Source of the DNA: Hyphomicrobiales bacterium | Lineage (GTDB): Bacteria > Pseudomonadota > Alphaproteobacteria > Rhizobiales > Beijerinckiaceae | Reading direction: 5' to 3' | NCBI GenBank assembly: GCA_004144595.1 | Contig: SEEM01000011.1 | Span: forward strand, 25,508-89,507 | DNA: 64,000 bases | Part shown: in pieces, positions 36,869 to 46,121 of the stretch | Layout of the letters: the number at the start of each line of letters is the position of its first letter | How positions within the stretch are numbered: position 1 is the first letter of the stretch | Notes under the pieces: generated by a model | What the model saw: only the letters and a program-made list of their open reading frames with translations | What the model was told of the DNA's origin: nothing | Databases searched by the model: none | Program-made: the position numbers and the translations under genes

Positions 36869-38581
36869 ATGGCGTGGCTCGCCGGCGTCGATGGCTGCAA
36901 GGGTGGCTGGATCGCCGCTTTCGCTTCGGATGACGGGGCGAACGCGCTGGTGATTCGCGTGGTGTCGCGTTTTGCCGATCTGTTCACAGGCGAAATCGTG
37001 CCCGATCTGATAGCGGTCGATATGCCGATCGGCCTGCCGGACCGCATACAGGGCTCCGGACGTGGTCCCGAGCAGGCGGTGCGCGCGTTGTTGGGTGAGA
37101 GGCAGTCCTCGGTTTTCTCCATTCCCGCCCGCCGGGCCGTCGGGGCGACCGACTACCGGGAGGCCTGTGCGCTGGCGCTCGCAGCGTCCGATCCGCCGCG
37201 CAAGGTCTCGAAGCAGGGCTTTCACCTGTTCCCGAAGATCCGCGAGATCGATGCGTTGTTGCGCTCCGAGGCCGGCTTGCGCGGGCGCGTCTTCGAGATC
37301 CACCCTGAACTCGCCTTCCGGACGATGCGGGGGGCGCCGCTGCTTCATCCGAAGAAGATCAACGGTGTAGTCAATCCGTTTGGGATTGCGGAGCGCCGGA
37401 GCCTGCTGGTCGCGGCCGGCGTTTCCGCAGAGACGGCCGGCTCCCGCCCACCGCGCGGGGCTGCCGCCGACGACCTGCTCGATGCGTTGGCGGCGCTGGT
37501 CGTCGCCCGGCACATTGCCGCCGGGCGTGGCCGCCCCTTTCCCGATCCGCCGGGACGCGATAGCCACGGGCTCCCCATTGCGATCTGGACCTGGCGTCCG
37601 GTCTCCGAGCCTCAACAGGATATCGTCATGAGCGCACGCCCCGTCACCCGTCCGATGATCGAGGAAGCGGCGGCGCGCATCGCAGGCCATGCCCGGGTGA
37701 CGCCGGTGATGCGGCTGGGCACGGGCGCGTTCGGCTCAGAGGCGGATGTCTCGCTCAAGCTCGAATGCCTTCAACATGCCGGCTCGTTCAAGACGCGCGG
37801 GGCCTTCAACAACCTGCTCTCGTTGCAGGTGCCGGCGGCGGGCGTCTCGGCCGCGTCTGGCGGCAACCACGGCGCGGCGGTGGCCTATGCCGCATCGAAG
37901 CGCGGCGTGAAGGCGACGATCTTCGTGCCGGAGATCTCGCCGGCGGCCAAGATCGAGGCGATCAAGCGCTTCGGTGCCGATGTCGTGGTCGGCGGTGCCC
38001 AGTATGACGATGCGCAGGCGGCGTGCGACCGCTTCGTCGCGGATACCGGCGCGCTCAAGATCCATCCCTTCGCGGCGATGGAGACCATCGCAGGCCAGGG
38101 CACGCTCGGTCGCGAATGGGACCAGCAGGAGCCCGATCTCGACACCGTGCTGGTCGCGGTCGGCGGCGGCGGCCTGATCTCGGGCATCGCCAGCTGGTTC
38201 GCCGGCAGCAAGGTCAAGGTCGTCGGCGTCGAGCCCGAAGGCTCGCGCGCCTTGCAGGCGGCGCTCGATGCGAAAGGGCCGGTCGACGTCAAGGTCGCGT
38301 CGGTGGCGGCGGATTCGCTCGGTGCCCGCAATGTCGGCCAGCTCGTCTATGACGTGACCAAGGACAGCGTCGACCACGTTGCGCTGGTGCCGGATGCAGC
38401 GATCACGGAGGCGCAAGGCGTGCTCTGGCGCGATTTCCGCCTCGCGGTCGAGCCCGGCGGGGCGGCGGCCCTGGGCGCGTTGCTCTGCGGCGCGTACAAA
38501 CCTGCGAAAGGTGAGCGGCTCGGCGTGCTGGCTTGCGGAGCGAATGTCGATCTAGCAAAGCTCGCGGTGATCGTGGGGTGA
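36869..38581 (+). CDS. DUF429 - PLP-dependent threonine/serine dehydratase in-frame fusion
   Basis: 570 codons without a stop. Residues 1-250 are DUF429 (MAWLAGVDGCKGGWIAA; DMPIGLPDR; VFSIPARRAV; FHLFPKIREID; EIHPELAFR; AAADDLLDALAAL), an RNase H-like predicted nuclease family of unknown role. From M254 (ATG 37628) a complete fold-type II dehydratase follows: PLP Lys K308 in AGSFKTRGAFNN, SGGNHGAAVAYAA, and GGGGLISG. GGAGG stands 7 nt before ATG 36869. ATG 37628 has its own AGGA, so internal initiation of a 317-aa enzyme is possible. DUF429 proteins normally end near IAIW; here the frame continues, IAIWTWRPVSEPQQDIVM. Confidence 0.85.
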   Translation: MAWLAGVDGCKGGWIAAFASDDGANALVIRVVSRFADLFTGEIVPDLIAVDMPIGLPDRIQGSGRGPEQAVRALLGERQSSVFSIPARRAVGATDYREACALALAASDPPRKVSKQGFHLFPKIREIDALLRSEAGLRGRVFEIHPELAFRTMRGAPLLHPKKINGVVNPFGIAERRSLLVAAGVSAETAGSRPPRGAAADDLLDALAALVVARHIAAGRGRPFPDPPGRDSHGLPIAIWTWRPVSEPQQDIVMSARPVTRPMIEEAAARIAGHARVTPVMRLGTGAFGSEADVSLKLECLQHAGSFKTRGAFNNLLSLQVPAAGVSAASGGNHGAAVAYAASKRGVKATIFVPEISPAAKIEAIKRFGADVVVGGAQYDDAQAACDRFVADTGALKIHPFAAMETIAGQGTLGREWDQQEPDLDTVLVAVGGGGLISGIASWFAGSKVKVVGVEPEGSRALQAALDAKGPVDVKVASVAADSLGARNVGQLVYDVTKDSVDHVALVPDAAITEAQGVLWRDFRLAVEPGGAAALGALLCGAYKPAKGERLGVLACGANVDLAKLAVIVG

Positions 38582-38656
38582 CGGCTGTTACCGCCGTCGG
38601 GGCTTGCCGGCGACCTTCGTTGCAACGCAAACTCGCCCGCGATCAGGAGGCGATGC

Positions 38657-39718
38657 ATGCCGAGCTCTAGCCTTAAGACCAGTTCAGGCCGGTTCTTCGA
38701 GGATTTCCACCTCGGCGAGACGATCGTCCATGCCACGCCGCGCACCGTGCGGGCAGGCGATGCGGCGCTCTATTCGGCGCTCTACGGCTCGCGCTTCGCG
38801 GTGCAGTCCTCTGACGCTTTCGCTGGCGCGATCGGGTATCCCACGGCGCCGATCGACGATCTGCTGGTCTTCCATATCGTCTTCGGCAAGACCGTGCCGG
38901 ATATCTCGCTCAATGCCGTCGCCAATCTCGGCTATGCCGACGGGCGCTTTCTCAAACCGGTCTATCCGGGCGATACGCTCTCCACCACGTCGGAGGTGAT
39001 CGGGCTGAAGCAGACCTCGTCGGGCGATGCGGGCATCGTCTATGTCCGTTCGATCGGCCGCAACCAGCGCAATGAGATCGTGTTGAGCTATGCGCGCTGG
39101 GTTCTGGTGCGCAAGCGCGAGCCCGGCACGCCGGCCCATGCCGAGCAGGTGCCGGAACTGGCCAAGGCCGTGCTGCCGGAACAGCTCGGAGAGGGTTGCC
39201 CCCGGATCGAGCTTGCAGGCTATGACGATGCGCTGGCCGGCTCGCGCTTCCGCTGGGCCGATTATGCCGTCGGTGAGCGGATCGACCATGTCGACGGCAT
39301 GACCGTCGAGGAGGCCGAGCACCAGCTCGCGACAAGGCTCTACCAGAACACGGCCAGGGTGCATTTCGACGCACATGCGGCCCAAGGGGCCCGATTCGGC
39401 AAACGCCTGATCTACGGTGGCCATGTCATCAGCCTGGCGCGGGCGCTCTCTTTCAACGGGCTCGGCAACGCCTTCCACATCGCCGCGATCAATGGCGGGC
39501 GTCATGTCGCACCGCTCTTCGCCGGCGATACGGTCTATGCCTGGAGCGAGGTGCTGGGGAGCGCCGAGCTTCCCGGCCGCAGCGATGTCGGCGCGCTCCG
39601 GCTCAGGCTCGTCGCCACCAAGAACCAGCCTTGCCATGATTACCCGTTGAAGACGGGAGACCAGTACGATCCGAGCGTGATCCTCGATCTCGACTACTGG
39701 GCGCTGCTGCCGCGGTAA
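38657..39718 (+). CDS. Tandem MaoC-domain dehydratase, mesaconyl-CoA hydratase type
   Basis: 353 aa with two hotdog/MaoC domains (about 10-155 and 195-345). First domain: GRFFEDFHLGETIVHATPRTV; second: FGKRLIYGGHVISLARALSFNGLGNA, the hydratase-2 motif with catalytic His, followed by AINGGRHVAPLFAGDTVYA. Length and double-domain layout match (2R,3S)-beta-methylmalyl-CoA dehydratase/mesaconyl-CoA hydratase (Mch/Meh) of the ethylmalonyl-CoA pathway for acetyl-CoA assimilation. Located 75 bp after the DUF429-dehydratase fusion and upstream of sdh. Core pathway genes (ccr, ecm, mcd) are not in the window. Confidence 0.85.
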   Translation: MPSSSLKTSSGRFFEDFHLGETIVHATPRTVRAGDAALYSALYGSRFAVQSSDAFAGAIGYPTAPIDDLLVFHIVFGKTVPDISLNAVANLGYADGRFLKPVYPGDTLSTTSEVIGLKQTSSGDAGIVYVRSIGRNQRNEIVLSYARWVLVRKREPGTPAHAEQVPELAKAVLPEQLGEGCPRIELAGYDDALAGSRFRWADYAVGERIDHVDGMTVEEAEHQLATRLYQNTARVHFDAHAAQGARFGKRLIYGGHVISLARALSFNGLGNAFHIAAINGGRHVAPLFAGDTVYAWSEVLGSAELPGRSDVGALRLRLVATKNQPCHDYPLKTGDQYDPSVILDLDYWALLPR

Positions 39719-39875
39719 GGTTTTCGTAAGGAAATGACGATTTTCAGAATCTGTAACTTCGTTCTGCCTGTGTCGCATTGCGGCGCCCGGACGGTTTCGT
39801 TAGACAACCAGTCACTCTAGAATGATCCCAAATGGGTCCGTCCTCATCGGCGGACCGCTTGATCGGAGAACGATA

Positions 39876-40271
39876 TTGGCCGAGGTCAAGCCCGTAGCCC
39901 GCCCGCTTTCGCCCCACCTGCAGATCTACCGCTGGTCCTGGACGATGGCGATGTCGATCGCCCACCGCGTCACCGGCACCGGGCTTTATCTCGGCACGGT
40001 GCTGATCGCCGCCTGGCTGGTCGCTGCCGCCTCGGGGCCTGCCGCCTTCGACACGGCGCAGGCGATCGCCGGCTCCTTGCTCGGCCGGCTCGTGCTCTTC
40101 CTCTACAGCTTCTCGCTGATCCACCACATGGTCGGAGGCCTCCGGCATTTCGTCTGGGACATGGGCAAGGGCTACGACCCCGAGACCCGGATGAACATGG
40201 CGAAGTTCTCGCCCGTCGTCTCGGGCGGCCTGACGGTCCTGATCTGGATCGCCGCCCTGGTCCTGCGCTGA
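39876..40271 (+). CDS. sdhC: Succinate dehydrogenase cytochrome b556 subunit
   Basis: 131 aa, three membrane helices. Quinone-site region SIAHRVTGTGLYLG (H30, R31) and heme ligand H84 in SLIHHMVGGLRHFVWD. The start is a TTG at 39876, fixed by GGAG 7 nt upstream and by the resulting N-terminus MAEVKPVARPLSPHLQIYRW, which is usual for alphaproteobacterial SdhC; an ATG 54 bp upstream has no site. Anchors complex II and reduces ubiquinone with SdhD. First gene of sdhCDAB. The preceding 157-bp gap should hold the operon promoter. Confidence 0.94.
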   Translation: MAEVKPVARPLSPHLQIYRWSWTMAMSIAHRVTGTGLYLGTVLIAAWLVAAASGPAAFDTAQAIAGSLLGRLVLFLYSFSLIHHMVGGLRHFVWDMGKGYDPETRMNMAKFSPVVSGGLTVLIWIAALVLR

Positions 40272-40282
40272 GGAGCCCCGTC

Positions 40283-40675
40283 ATGCTGTCCAATTCCTCG
40301 ATGCGCACCCCGCTCGGCCGCGTTCGCGGCCTCGGCTCCGCCAAGTCCGGCACCGGCCATTTCTGGCTGCAGCGCGTCACCGCCGTCTCGAACCTGATCC
40401 TGACGGTGATCTTCGTCGGCATCGTCATCGCGCTGGTCGGCCGGCCCTATCCGGCGGCGGTCGCGCTTCTGTCGCATCCGCTCGTCGCGATCCTGATGCT
40501 GCTTTTCATCCTCTCGGCCTGCATCCATATGCGGCTGGGCATGCAGGTCATCATCGAGGACTACGTCACGAGCGAAGGCCTCAAGATCCTCGCCGTGATC
40601 GGCAACACCTTCTTCGCCATAGTGGTGGGCGCGGCCAGCGTCTACGCCGTGCTGAAGCTGTCTTTTGGAGGCTGA
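40283..40675 (+). CDS. sdhD: Succinate dehydrogenase membrane anchor subunit
   Basis: 130 aa with three helices. Conserved [17 protein letters not shown] before the first helix, and [15 protein letters not shown], with the likely heme ligand H82 and the quinone-site D93-Y94 pair. A GAGGAG site precedes ATG 40283. It lies 11 bp after sdhC and 4 bp before sdhA, so the four sdh genes are one operon in the typical order. Confidence 0.94.
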   Translation: MLSNSSMRTPLGRVRGLGSAKSGTGHFWLQRVTAVSNLILTVIFVGIVIALVGRPYPAAVALLSHPLVAILMLLFILSACIHMRLGMQVIIEDYVTSEGLKILAVIGNTFFAIVVGAASVYAVLKLSFGG

Positions 40676-40679
40676 TCCG

Positions 40680-42512
40680 ATGGCGATCACCAAGTCCCGC
40701 CCGGTCCCGGCCTATACCGGCACCGCCTATCCGATCACCGACCACACCTTCGACGTCGTCGTCGTCGGCGCCGGCGGCGCGGGCCTCCGCGCCACCGTCG
40801 GTTGCTCGCAGGCCGGCCTGCGCACCGCCTGCATCTCGAAGGTGTTCCCGACGCGCTCGCACACCGTCGCGGCCCAGGGCGGCGTCGCCGCCTCCCTCGG
40901 CAACATGGGCAAGGACACCTGGCAGTGGCACATGTTCGACACCGTCAAGGGGTCGGACTGGCTCGGCGACCAGGACGCGATTGAGTATCTCGTGCGCAAC
41001 GCGCCGGCCGCCGTCTATGAGCTCGAGCACTGGGGCGTGCCCTTCTCGCGCACCGAGGACGGCAAGATCTACCAGCGCCCCTTCGGCGGCATGACGACCG
41101 AATTCGGCGAAGGCCCGCCGGCCCAGCGCACCTGCGCCGCGGCCGACCGCACCGGCCACGCCATGCTGCACACGCTCTATGGCCAGGCGCTGCGCTACAA
41201 TACCGAGTTCTTCATCGAGTATTTCGCCATCGACCTGATCATGGACGAGGACGGCCACTGCCGCGGCGTGATCGCGCTCAAGCTCGATGACGGCACGCTG
41301 CACCGCTTCCGCTCGCAGCAGACCATCCTGGCGACCGGCGGTTATGGCCGTGCCTATTTCTCCGCGACCTCGGCCCATACCTGCACCGGCGACGGCGGCG
41401 GCATGGTGCTGCGCGCCGGCCTGCCGCTGCAGGACATGGAGTTCGTGCAGTTCCACCCGACCGGCATCTACGGCTCGGGCTGCCTGATCACCGAAGGCGC
41501 GCGCGGCGAGGGCGGCTACCTGACCAATTCCGAGGGCGAGCGCTTCATGGAGCGCTATGCCCCCTCGGCCAAGGACCTTGCCTCGCGCGACGTCGTCTCG
41601 CGCTCGATGACGATGGAGATCCGGGCCGGCCGAGGCGTCGGCAAGGACAAGGACCACATCTACCTGCATCTCGACCATCTCGACCCGAAGATCCTGCACG
41701 AGCGCCTGCCCGGCATCTCGGAGAGCGCCAAGATCTTCGCCGGCGTCGACGTGACCCGCGAGCCGATCCCGGTCCTGCCGACCGTGCACTACAACATGGG
41801 TGGCATCCCCACGAACTATCACGGCGAAGTGCTCACCAAGGTCGGCGGCGATCCGGACACGGTTGTGCCCGGCCTGATGGCGATCGGCGAAGCCGCCTGC
41901 GTTTCCGTGCACGGCGCCAACCGCCTCGGCTCCAACTCGCTGATCGACCTCGTGGTCTTCGGCCGCGCCGCCGGGCTGCGTTGCGCCGACACGGTTCATG
42001 CCGGTGAGAAGCAGCCGGAACTGCCGAAGGGTTCTTCCGATCTGGCGCTGACCCGTCTCGACAAGTACCGCAACGCCGCCGGCGGCACCCCGACCGCGGT
42101 GCTGCGCGACCGGATGCAGCGGACGATGCAGAACAACTGCGCCGTCTATCGCGAGGGCGACACGCTGGAAGAGGGCCACAAGCTCATCCACGAGGTCTGG
42201 AACGGCATCACCGATGTGGCTACCCAGGACCGCTCGCTGATCTGGAATTCCGACCTGATCGAGACCCTGGAATTCGACAACCTGATCACCCAGGCGGTCG
42301 TGACCATGGATTCGGCGCTGAACCGTCCGGAAAGCCGCGGCGCGCATGCCCGCGAAGACTATCCGAACCGCGACGACAAGGACTGGATGAAGCACACGCT
42401 CGCCTGGATCGACGACGAGAAGCGCACGATCTCGCTCGATGACCGGCCTGTGCACACATACACGATGTCCAACGACATCGAGTACATCAAGCCCAAGGCA
42501 CGGGTGTACTGA
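40680..42512 (+). CDS. sdhA: Succinate dehydrogenase flavoprotein subunit
   Basis: 610 aa. Dinucleotide fold [13 protein letters not shown]; covalent FAD His H61 in [12 protein letters not shown]; substrate-site [13 protein letters not shown] and the catalytic Arg region of [18 protein letters not shown] near residue 415. Oxidises succinate to fumarate at the cytoplasmic face of the inner membrane. GGAGG 8 nt before ATG 40680 sets the start. Flavinylation and assembly would be helped by the DUF1674 protein encoded at 25.8 kb. Confidence 0.97.
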   Translation: MAITKSRPVPAYTGTAYPITDHTFDVVVVGAGGAGLRATVGCSQAGLRTACISKVFPTRSHTVAAQGGVAASLGNMGKDTWQWHMFDTVKGSDWLGDQDAIEYLVRNAPAAVYELEHWGVPFSRTEDGKIYQRPFGGMTTEFGEGPPAQRTCAAADRTGHAMLHTLYGQALRYNTEFFIEYFAIDLIMDEDGHCRGVIALKLDDGTLHRFRSQQTILATGGYGRAYFSATSAHTCTGDGGGMVLRAGLPLQDMEFVQFHPTGIYGSGCLITEGARGEGGYLTNSEGERFMERYAPSAKDLASRDVVSRSMTMEIRAGRGVGKDKDHIYLHLDHLDPKILHERLPGISESAKIFAGVDVTREPIPVLPTVHYNMGGIPTNYHGEVLTKVGGDPDTVVPGLMAIGEAACVSVHGANRLGSNSLIDLVVFGRAAGLRCADTVHAGEKQPELPKGSSDLALTRLDKYRNAAGGTPTAVLRDRMQRTMQNNCAVYREGDTLEEGHKLIHEVWNGITDVATQDRSLIWNSDLIETLEFDNLITQAVVTMDSALNRPESRGAHAREDYPNRDDKDWMKHTLAWIDDEKRTISLDDRPVHTYTMSNDIEYIKPKARVY

Positions 42513-42521
42513 GGGACTCCG

Positions 42522-43319
42522 ATGGCTGAATTCAATCTCCCGAAGAACTCCCGCCTCGTCGAGGGCAAGGCCTGGCCGAAGCCGGCCGGCGCCAAGACGC
42601 TGACCGAATTCAAGGTCTATCGCTGGAGCCCGGACGACGCCGAGAACCCGCGCACCGACACCTATTATGTCGACCGCGACGATTGCGGGCCGATGGTTCT
42701 CGATGCGCTGATCTGGATCAAGAACAAGGTCGACCCGACGCTGACCTTCCGCCGCTCCTGCCGCGAGGGCATCTGCGGTTCCTGCGCCATGAACATGGAC
42801 GGCAAGAACGGGCTCGCCTGCACCACCGGCATCGACGAGTGCGGCGGCACCGGCAAGAACGCAGGCCGAGTCGCGATCTATCCGCTGCCGCATATGCCGA
42901 TCGTCAAGGATCTCGTACCGGACCTGACGCGCTTCTATGCGCAGCACGCCTCGATCGAGCCCTGGTTGAAGACCACGACGCCAGCGCCGGAACATGAGTG
43001 GCGTCAGGCCAAGGACGATCGCGAGAAGCTCGACGGGCTCTACGAGTGCATCCTCTGCGCCTGCTGCTCGACCTCCTGCCCGAGCTACTGGTGGAACGGC
43101 GACCGCTATCTCGGCCCGGCCGCGCTGCTGCAGGCCTATCGCTGGCTTATCGATAGCCGCGACGAGGCGACCGGCGAGCGGCTCGACAATCTGGAAGATC
43201 CCTTCCGGCTCTATCGCTGCCACACCATCATGAACTGCGCGAATGCCTGCCCGAAGGGCCTGAACCCGGCCAAGGCGATCGCGGAGGTCAAGAAGATGAT
43301 GGTGGCTCGCCAGGTCTGA
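42522..43319 (+). CDS. sdhB: Succinate dehydrogenase iron-sulfur subunit
   Basis: 265 aa. [2Fe-2S] ligands C80, C85, C88 ([16 protein letters not shown]) and C100; [4Fe-4S] and [3Fe-4S] clusters in [18 protein letters not shown] and [17 protein letters not shown]. Transfers electrons from SdhA to the quinone site. Starts 9 bp after sdhA. Its TGA shares one base with the ATG of the following GFA-family gene. Confidence 0.97.
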   Translation: MAEFNLPKNSRLVEGKAWPKPAGAKTLTEFKVYRWSPDDAENPRTDTYYVDRDDCGPMVLDALIWIKNKVDPTLTFRRSCREGICGSCAMNMDGKNGLACTTGIDECGGTGKNAGRVAIYPLPHMPIVKDLVPDLTRFYAQHASIEPWLKTTTPAPEHEWRQAKDDREKLDGLYECILCACCSTSCPSYWWNGDRYLGPAALLQAYRWLIDSRDEATGERLDNLEDPFRLYRCHTIMNCANACPKGLNPAKAIAEVKKMMVARQV

Positions 43320-43813
43320 TGATGAACGGACCCGGGGGCTGCATCTGCGGGCGCGTGCGCTACGAAGCCAGCAAGCCTCCGTTGCGCGTAACGGTCTGCC
43401 ACTGCCGCTTTTGCCAGCGGGCGACAGGCTCGGCCTTCATGGTCGAGCCTGTTTTCGATTCTGCGGACTTTACCGTCACCGCCGGCGAGCCTGCCGTCTA
43501 TGCCCATCGCTCAGATGGCAGCGGCAAGCGTGTCGATGTCCATTTCTGCCAGCATTGCGGCACGAAGCTCTTCCTGACTTTCGAGCGCTTTCCTGGCGCG
43601 ACGGGCGTCTACGGCGGCACCTTCGATGATCCGGACTGGTACGAGCGCACACCCGCCGTGACGAAGCACATCTTCCTTGGCGTCGCGATGGCAGGAACGG
43701 TGGTGCCTGCCGGCTTCAACTGCTTCGAAGAACACGCGATGACGAATGCCGGCGATGCCATCGAGCCGCACCGTTTCGATGAGCCGACGGCGCTGAAGGG
43801 TCGTTCCGGCTGA
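43319..43813 (+). CDS. GFA family (Gfa/CENP-V) zinc protein
   Basis: 164 aa. Gfa-type zinc ligands: GGCICGRVRYEA, then CHCRFCQRATGSAFM, then FCQHCGTKLFLTF. The family is named for glutathione-dependent formaldehyde activation, though that activity is disputed and most members are uncharacterised. Its ATG overlaps the sdhB stop by one base (an ATG 3 bp later is also possible), so it may be cotranscribed with sdh. Convergent with the FAD oxidoreductase. Confidence 0.88.
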   Translation: MMNGPGGCICGRVRYEASKPPLRVTVCHCRFCQRATGSAFMVEPVFDSADFTVTAGEPAVYAHRSDGSGKRVDVHFCQHCGTKLFLTFERFPGATGVYGGTFDDPDWYERTPAVTKHIFLGVAMAGTVVPAGFNCFEEHAMTNAGDAIEPHRFDEPTALKGRSG

Positions 43814-43831
43814 AGAGTGCGGCCGCGCCCG

Positions 43832-45073
43832 TCAGGAGATGTACCGCCCCGGCCTGAACGGCGTCGGGTCGATCGGCGGCGTCTCGCCGCAGACCATCGC
43901 GGCGATGATCTCGCCGGTGATCGGGCCGGTCGAGAATCCAATGTGCTGGTTTCCGAAGGCGAGCCAGAGCCCGGGATGACCAGGCGCCTCGCCGATCATC
44001 GGCAGCGAATCAGGCAACGTCGGCCGTGCGCCGCGCCATGTCTCGCCGACGACGTCGCCGAGTGGGAAGGCCTCACGGGCCGCGACGGTCGCGCCGTCGA
44101 TCTGGCGGTGGTCATCGGGTGCGTCGCGGAAGGAGAGGTCGACGCCGCTGGTGACGCGAAAACCCTGCTCCATCGGCGCCATGTAATAGGCGCCGTCGAC
44201 ATCGTAGATCGGCCGCGACAGGCTGGTGCCGGCCTCGGGCCTGAGATGGCGGTGATACCCGCGCTCGACATCGAGCTTCGGATCGATCCCGAGCGGCTTC
44301 AGCAGGTCGCCGCTCCAGGGGCCGAGCGCGACGACGGCGATGTCGGCGTCGAAGCTGCCCGAGGCGATGCTGGCACGCCAGCCATGGCCGTTGCGGGCGA
44401 GCCCGGTGATCGCAGCCTGCTCGATACGGCCGCCACGCTGGGCGAAGAGCGCCGCATAGGCCTCGGTGACGGCGCCGGGAGAATCGACCGAGCCGACGCA
44501 GGGGATCAGGAGCCCGGCCGGGAAGATCGGGTTCAGGCCGGGTTCGGCGCCGGAAATGCCCTGGCGGTCGAGAATCTGCGATTCGATGCCGTGGCGTTTC
44601 AGGAAATCATGCTCGGCGCGGGCGGCTTCATGGCCGGCGTCCATGCGCCAGAGCTTGAGCGTGCCGGTCTCGCGCAGGCGATGCGACACGCCGGCCTCGC
44701 TCATCAAGGCGCGATGGCGCTCGACCGTGCTCGCTGTCAGCGCCTGCAAGGCGGCGATGCGCGCGTTCGCTTGCGAGGGGCGGGCCTCCCAGAGGAAGCG
44801 CAAGAGCCAGCCCGGCGTTGTGAAGGCGCGGCGCCAGCTCAGGTTGAGCGCAGGATGGCGGTTGCCGAGATAGCTCGTGATCTTGGCGTAGAGCGAGGGG
44901 TTGTTGAGTGGGGCGATCGAGGATGCCGCAAGCACGCCGGCATTGCCGTAGGAGGTCTCCCGGCCGGGCTTCTTGCGATCGATCAGCGTGACCGCGACGC
45001 CGCGCTTCTGGAGCGCAAGCGCGCAGGAGACGCCGACCATGCCGGCGCCGAGAACAAGAGCTGTTCGGGTCAA
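43832..45073 (-). CDS. FAD-dependent D-amino acid dehydrogenase-like oxidoreductase (DAO family)
   Basis: 413 aa. FAD motif VLGAGMVGVSCALALQKRG at residue 7, ETSYGNAGVLAASSIAP (the DadA-like STxNAG block), ALGPWSGDLLKPLG, and a C-terminal WRGARPTLPDSLPMIGEA...GHQHIGFSTGP-like block (NQHIGFSTGP). Likely oxidises D-amino acids or related secondary amines. It has a TTG start at 45073 whose bases overlap the TGA of the upstream amidotransferase gene (TTGA), so translation is coupled. Confidence 0.86.
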   Translation of the reverse strand: MTRTALVLGAGMVGVSCALALQKRGVAVTLIDRKKPGRETSYGNAGVLAASSIAPLNNPSLYAKITSYLGNRHPALNLSWRRAFTTPGWLLRFLWEARPSQANARIAALQALTASTVERHRALMSEAGVSHRLRETGTLKLWRMDAGHEAARAEHDFLKRHGIESQILDRQGISGAEPGLNPIFPAGLLIPCVGSVDSPGAVTEAYAALFAQRGGRIEQAAITGLARNGHGWRASIASGSFDADIAVVALGPWSGDLLKPLGIDPKLDVERGYHRHLRPEAGTSLSRPIYDVDGAYYMAPMEQGFRVTSGVDLSFRDAPDDHRQIDGATVAAREAFPLGDVVGETWRGARPTLPDSLPMIGEAPGHPGLWLAFGNQHIGFSTGPITGEIIAAMVCGETPPIDPTPFRPGRYIS

Positions 45074-45873
45074 GGGGATGTCGTTCCGGCTTCAGCCGGC
45101 TCCTTCAGCCAATGGTCCAGGAAGGCGTCGAGCCAGAGCCGGATCGCCGGGTCGTGCTGGAACCAGCCGGGCACATGGGTATGGCCGAGCTGGGCGCCCG
45201 GCATCAGCGTGCGCTCATAGCCGCGCACCGACCAGCGATACATCATCGCCGGCGTCACCTCGGGGTGGAACTGGATGCCATAGGCCTTGCTGCCGGCGCG
45301 GATGGCCTGGACCGGGAAATCGCCGCCAGTCGCGAGGCATTCCGCCCCGTTCGGGCAGTCGAAGCCGTCGCGGTGCCATTGATAGACGGTGCCGGGCCAG
45401 GTGAAGCCGGCTGTCGCGGCATGGGAATGGCCGGTATCGGTGACGGCGAGCGGATAATAGCCGACCTCGGCCCTGCCTTCGCCATGGGTATAGACCCGCG
45501 CGCCCATATGCTTCGCCAGCATCTGCGCGCCCAGGCAGATGCCGAGGAAGGCAGCATCCTCCTTCAGGCAGGTGCCGATCCAGTCGATCTCGGCCTTGAT
45601 GAAATCCTCGGGGTCGTTCGCGCCCATCGGCCCGCCGAAGATCACGGCGCCGGCATGCTCGCGCATGGTTTGCGGCAGGGGATCGCCGAAGCGCGGCTTG
45701 CGGATGTCGAGGGCATGGCCGCGCGCCTGCAGCAGACGGCCGACGCGGCCGGGCGTCGAGTGCTCCTGATGGAGTACGATCAGCACCGGCTTGGGCGCGG
45801 GCCGCGACCTGCGGGCGGTGAGGGGAGAGCGGGTGCGGGGAACCGGACGCAAAGGGAAAGCGTGGTTGTTCAT
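45070..45873 (-). CDS. Class I glutamine amidotransferase-like protein
   Basis: 267 aa from ATG 45873. GATase1 core with FGGPMGANDPEDF, nucleophile Cys in FLGICLGAQMLAKHMG and His-Glu in GIQFHPEVTPAMM. The fold matches the GuaA-like/GATase1 proteins that hydrolyse glutamine or gamma-glutamyl compounds. The N-terminal 30 residues are basic and unlike the family; ATG 45930, with GGGAG 9 nt upstream, would add 19 more. It forms a coupled pair with the DAO-family oxidoreductase, hinting at joint amino-compound catabolism. The 248-bp upstream gap has nothing recognised apart from the tetR operator. Confidence 0.82.
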   Translation of the reverse strand: MNNHAFPLRPVPRTRSPLTARRSRPAPKPVLIVLHQEHSTPGRVGRLLQARGHALDIRKPRFGDPLPQTMREHAGAVIFGGPMGANDPEDFIKAEIDWIGTCLKEDAAFLGICLGAQMLAKHMGARVYTHGEGRAEVGYYPLAVTDTGHSHAATAGFTWPGTVYQWHRDGFDCPNGAECLATGGDFPVQAIRAGSKAYGIQFHPEVTPAMMYRWSVRGYERTLMPGAQLGHTHVPGWFQHDPAIRLWLDAFLDHWLKEPAEAGTTSP

Positions 45874-46084
45874 CACGGACTTCAAGGTCGCTCGCGCGTG
45901 ACGTCTTGGAGGAACAGCGCGCGAAGCCATGCCAGATCGCTCCCGAACATGCGGTTCCAGACTGAACGACGCAAGCGATTTATGCGCAAGAATGCGGCAA
46001 TGACCCCGCAATCTTAGCCTTGTTTATCGCCGCACAGGAGGTCGAAAGGGGCGCTCAACTTGACGTCGGCGGCTTTATCTGAGA

Positions 46085-46106
46085 TGAGAATGAACGTTCA
46101 TTCTCA
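46085..46106. promoter_or_regulatory. Perfect 22-bp palindrome, probable TetR operator
   Basis: TGAGAATGAACG-TTCATTCTCA reads identically on both strands. It ends 15 bp before the tetR start codon. The AATGAACGTTCATT core is the form recognised by several TetR-family regulators of RND pumps, so autorepression of tetR and the pump operon is expected. Confidence 0.9.
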
Positions 46107-46121
46107 CTGTTTCGAGTTCCA

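Noticed and set aside
40581..43223. Minus-strand open frame of about 880 codons opposite sdhAB.
   Set aside because: Mirror of strongly conserved sdhA/sdhB codons in GC-rich DNA; low-complexity composition, no motifs and no ribosome site.
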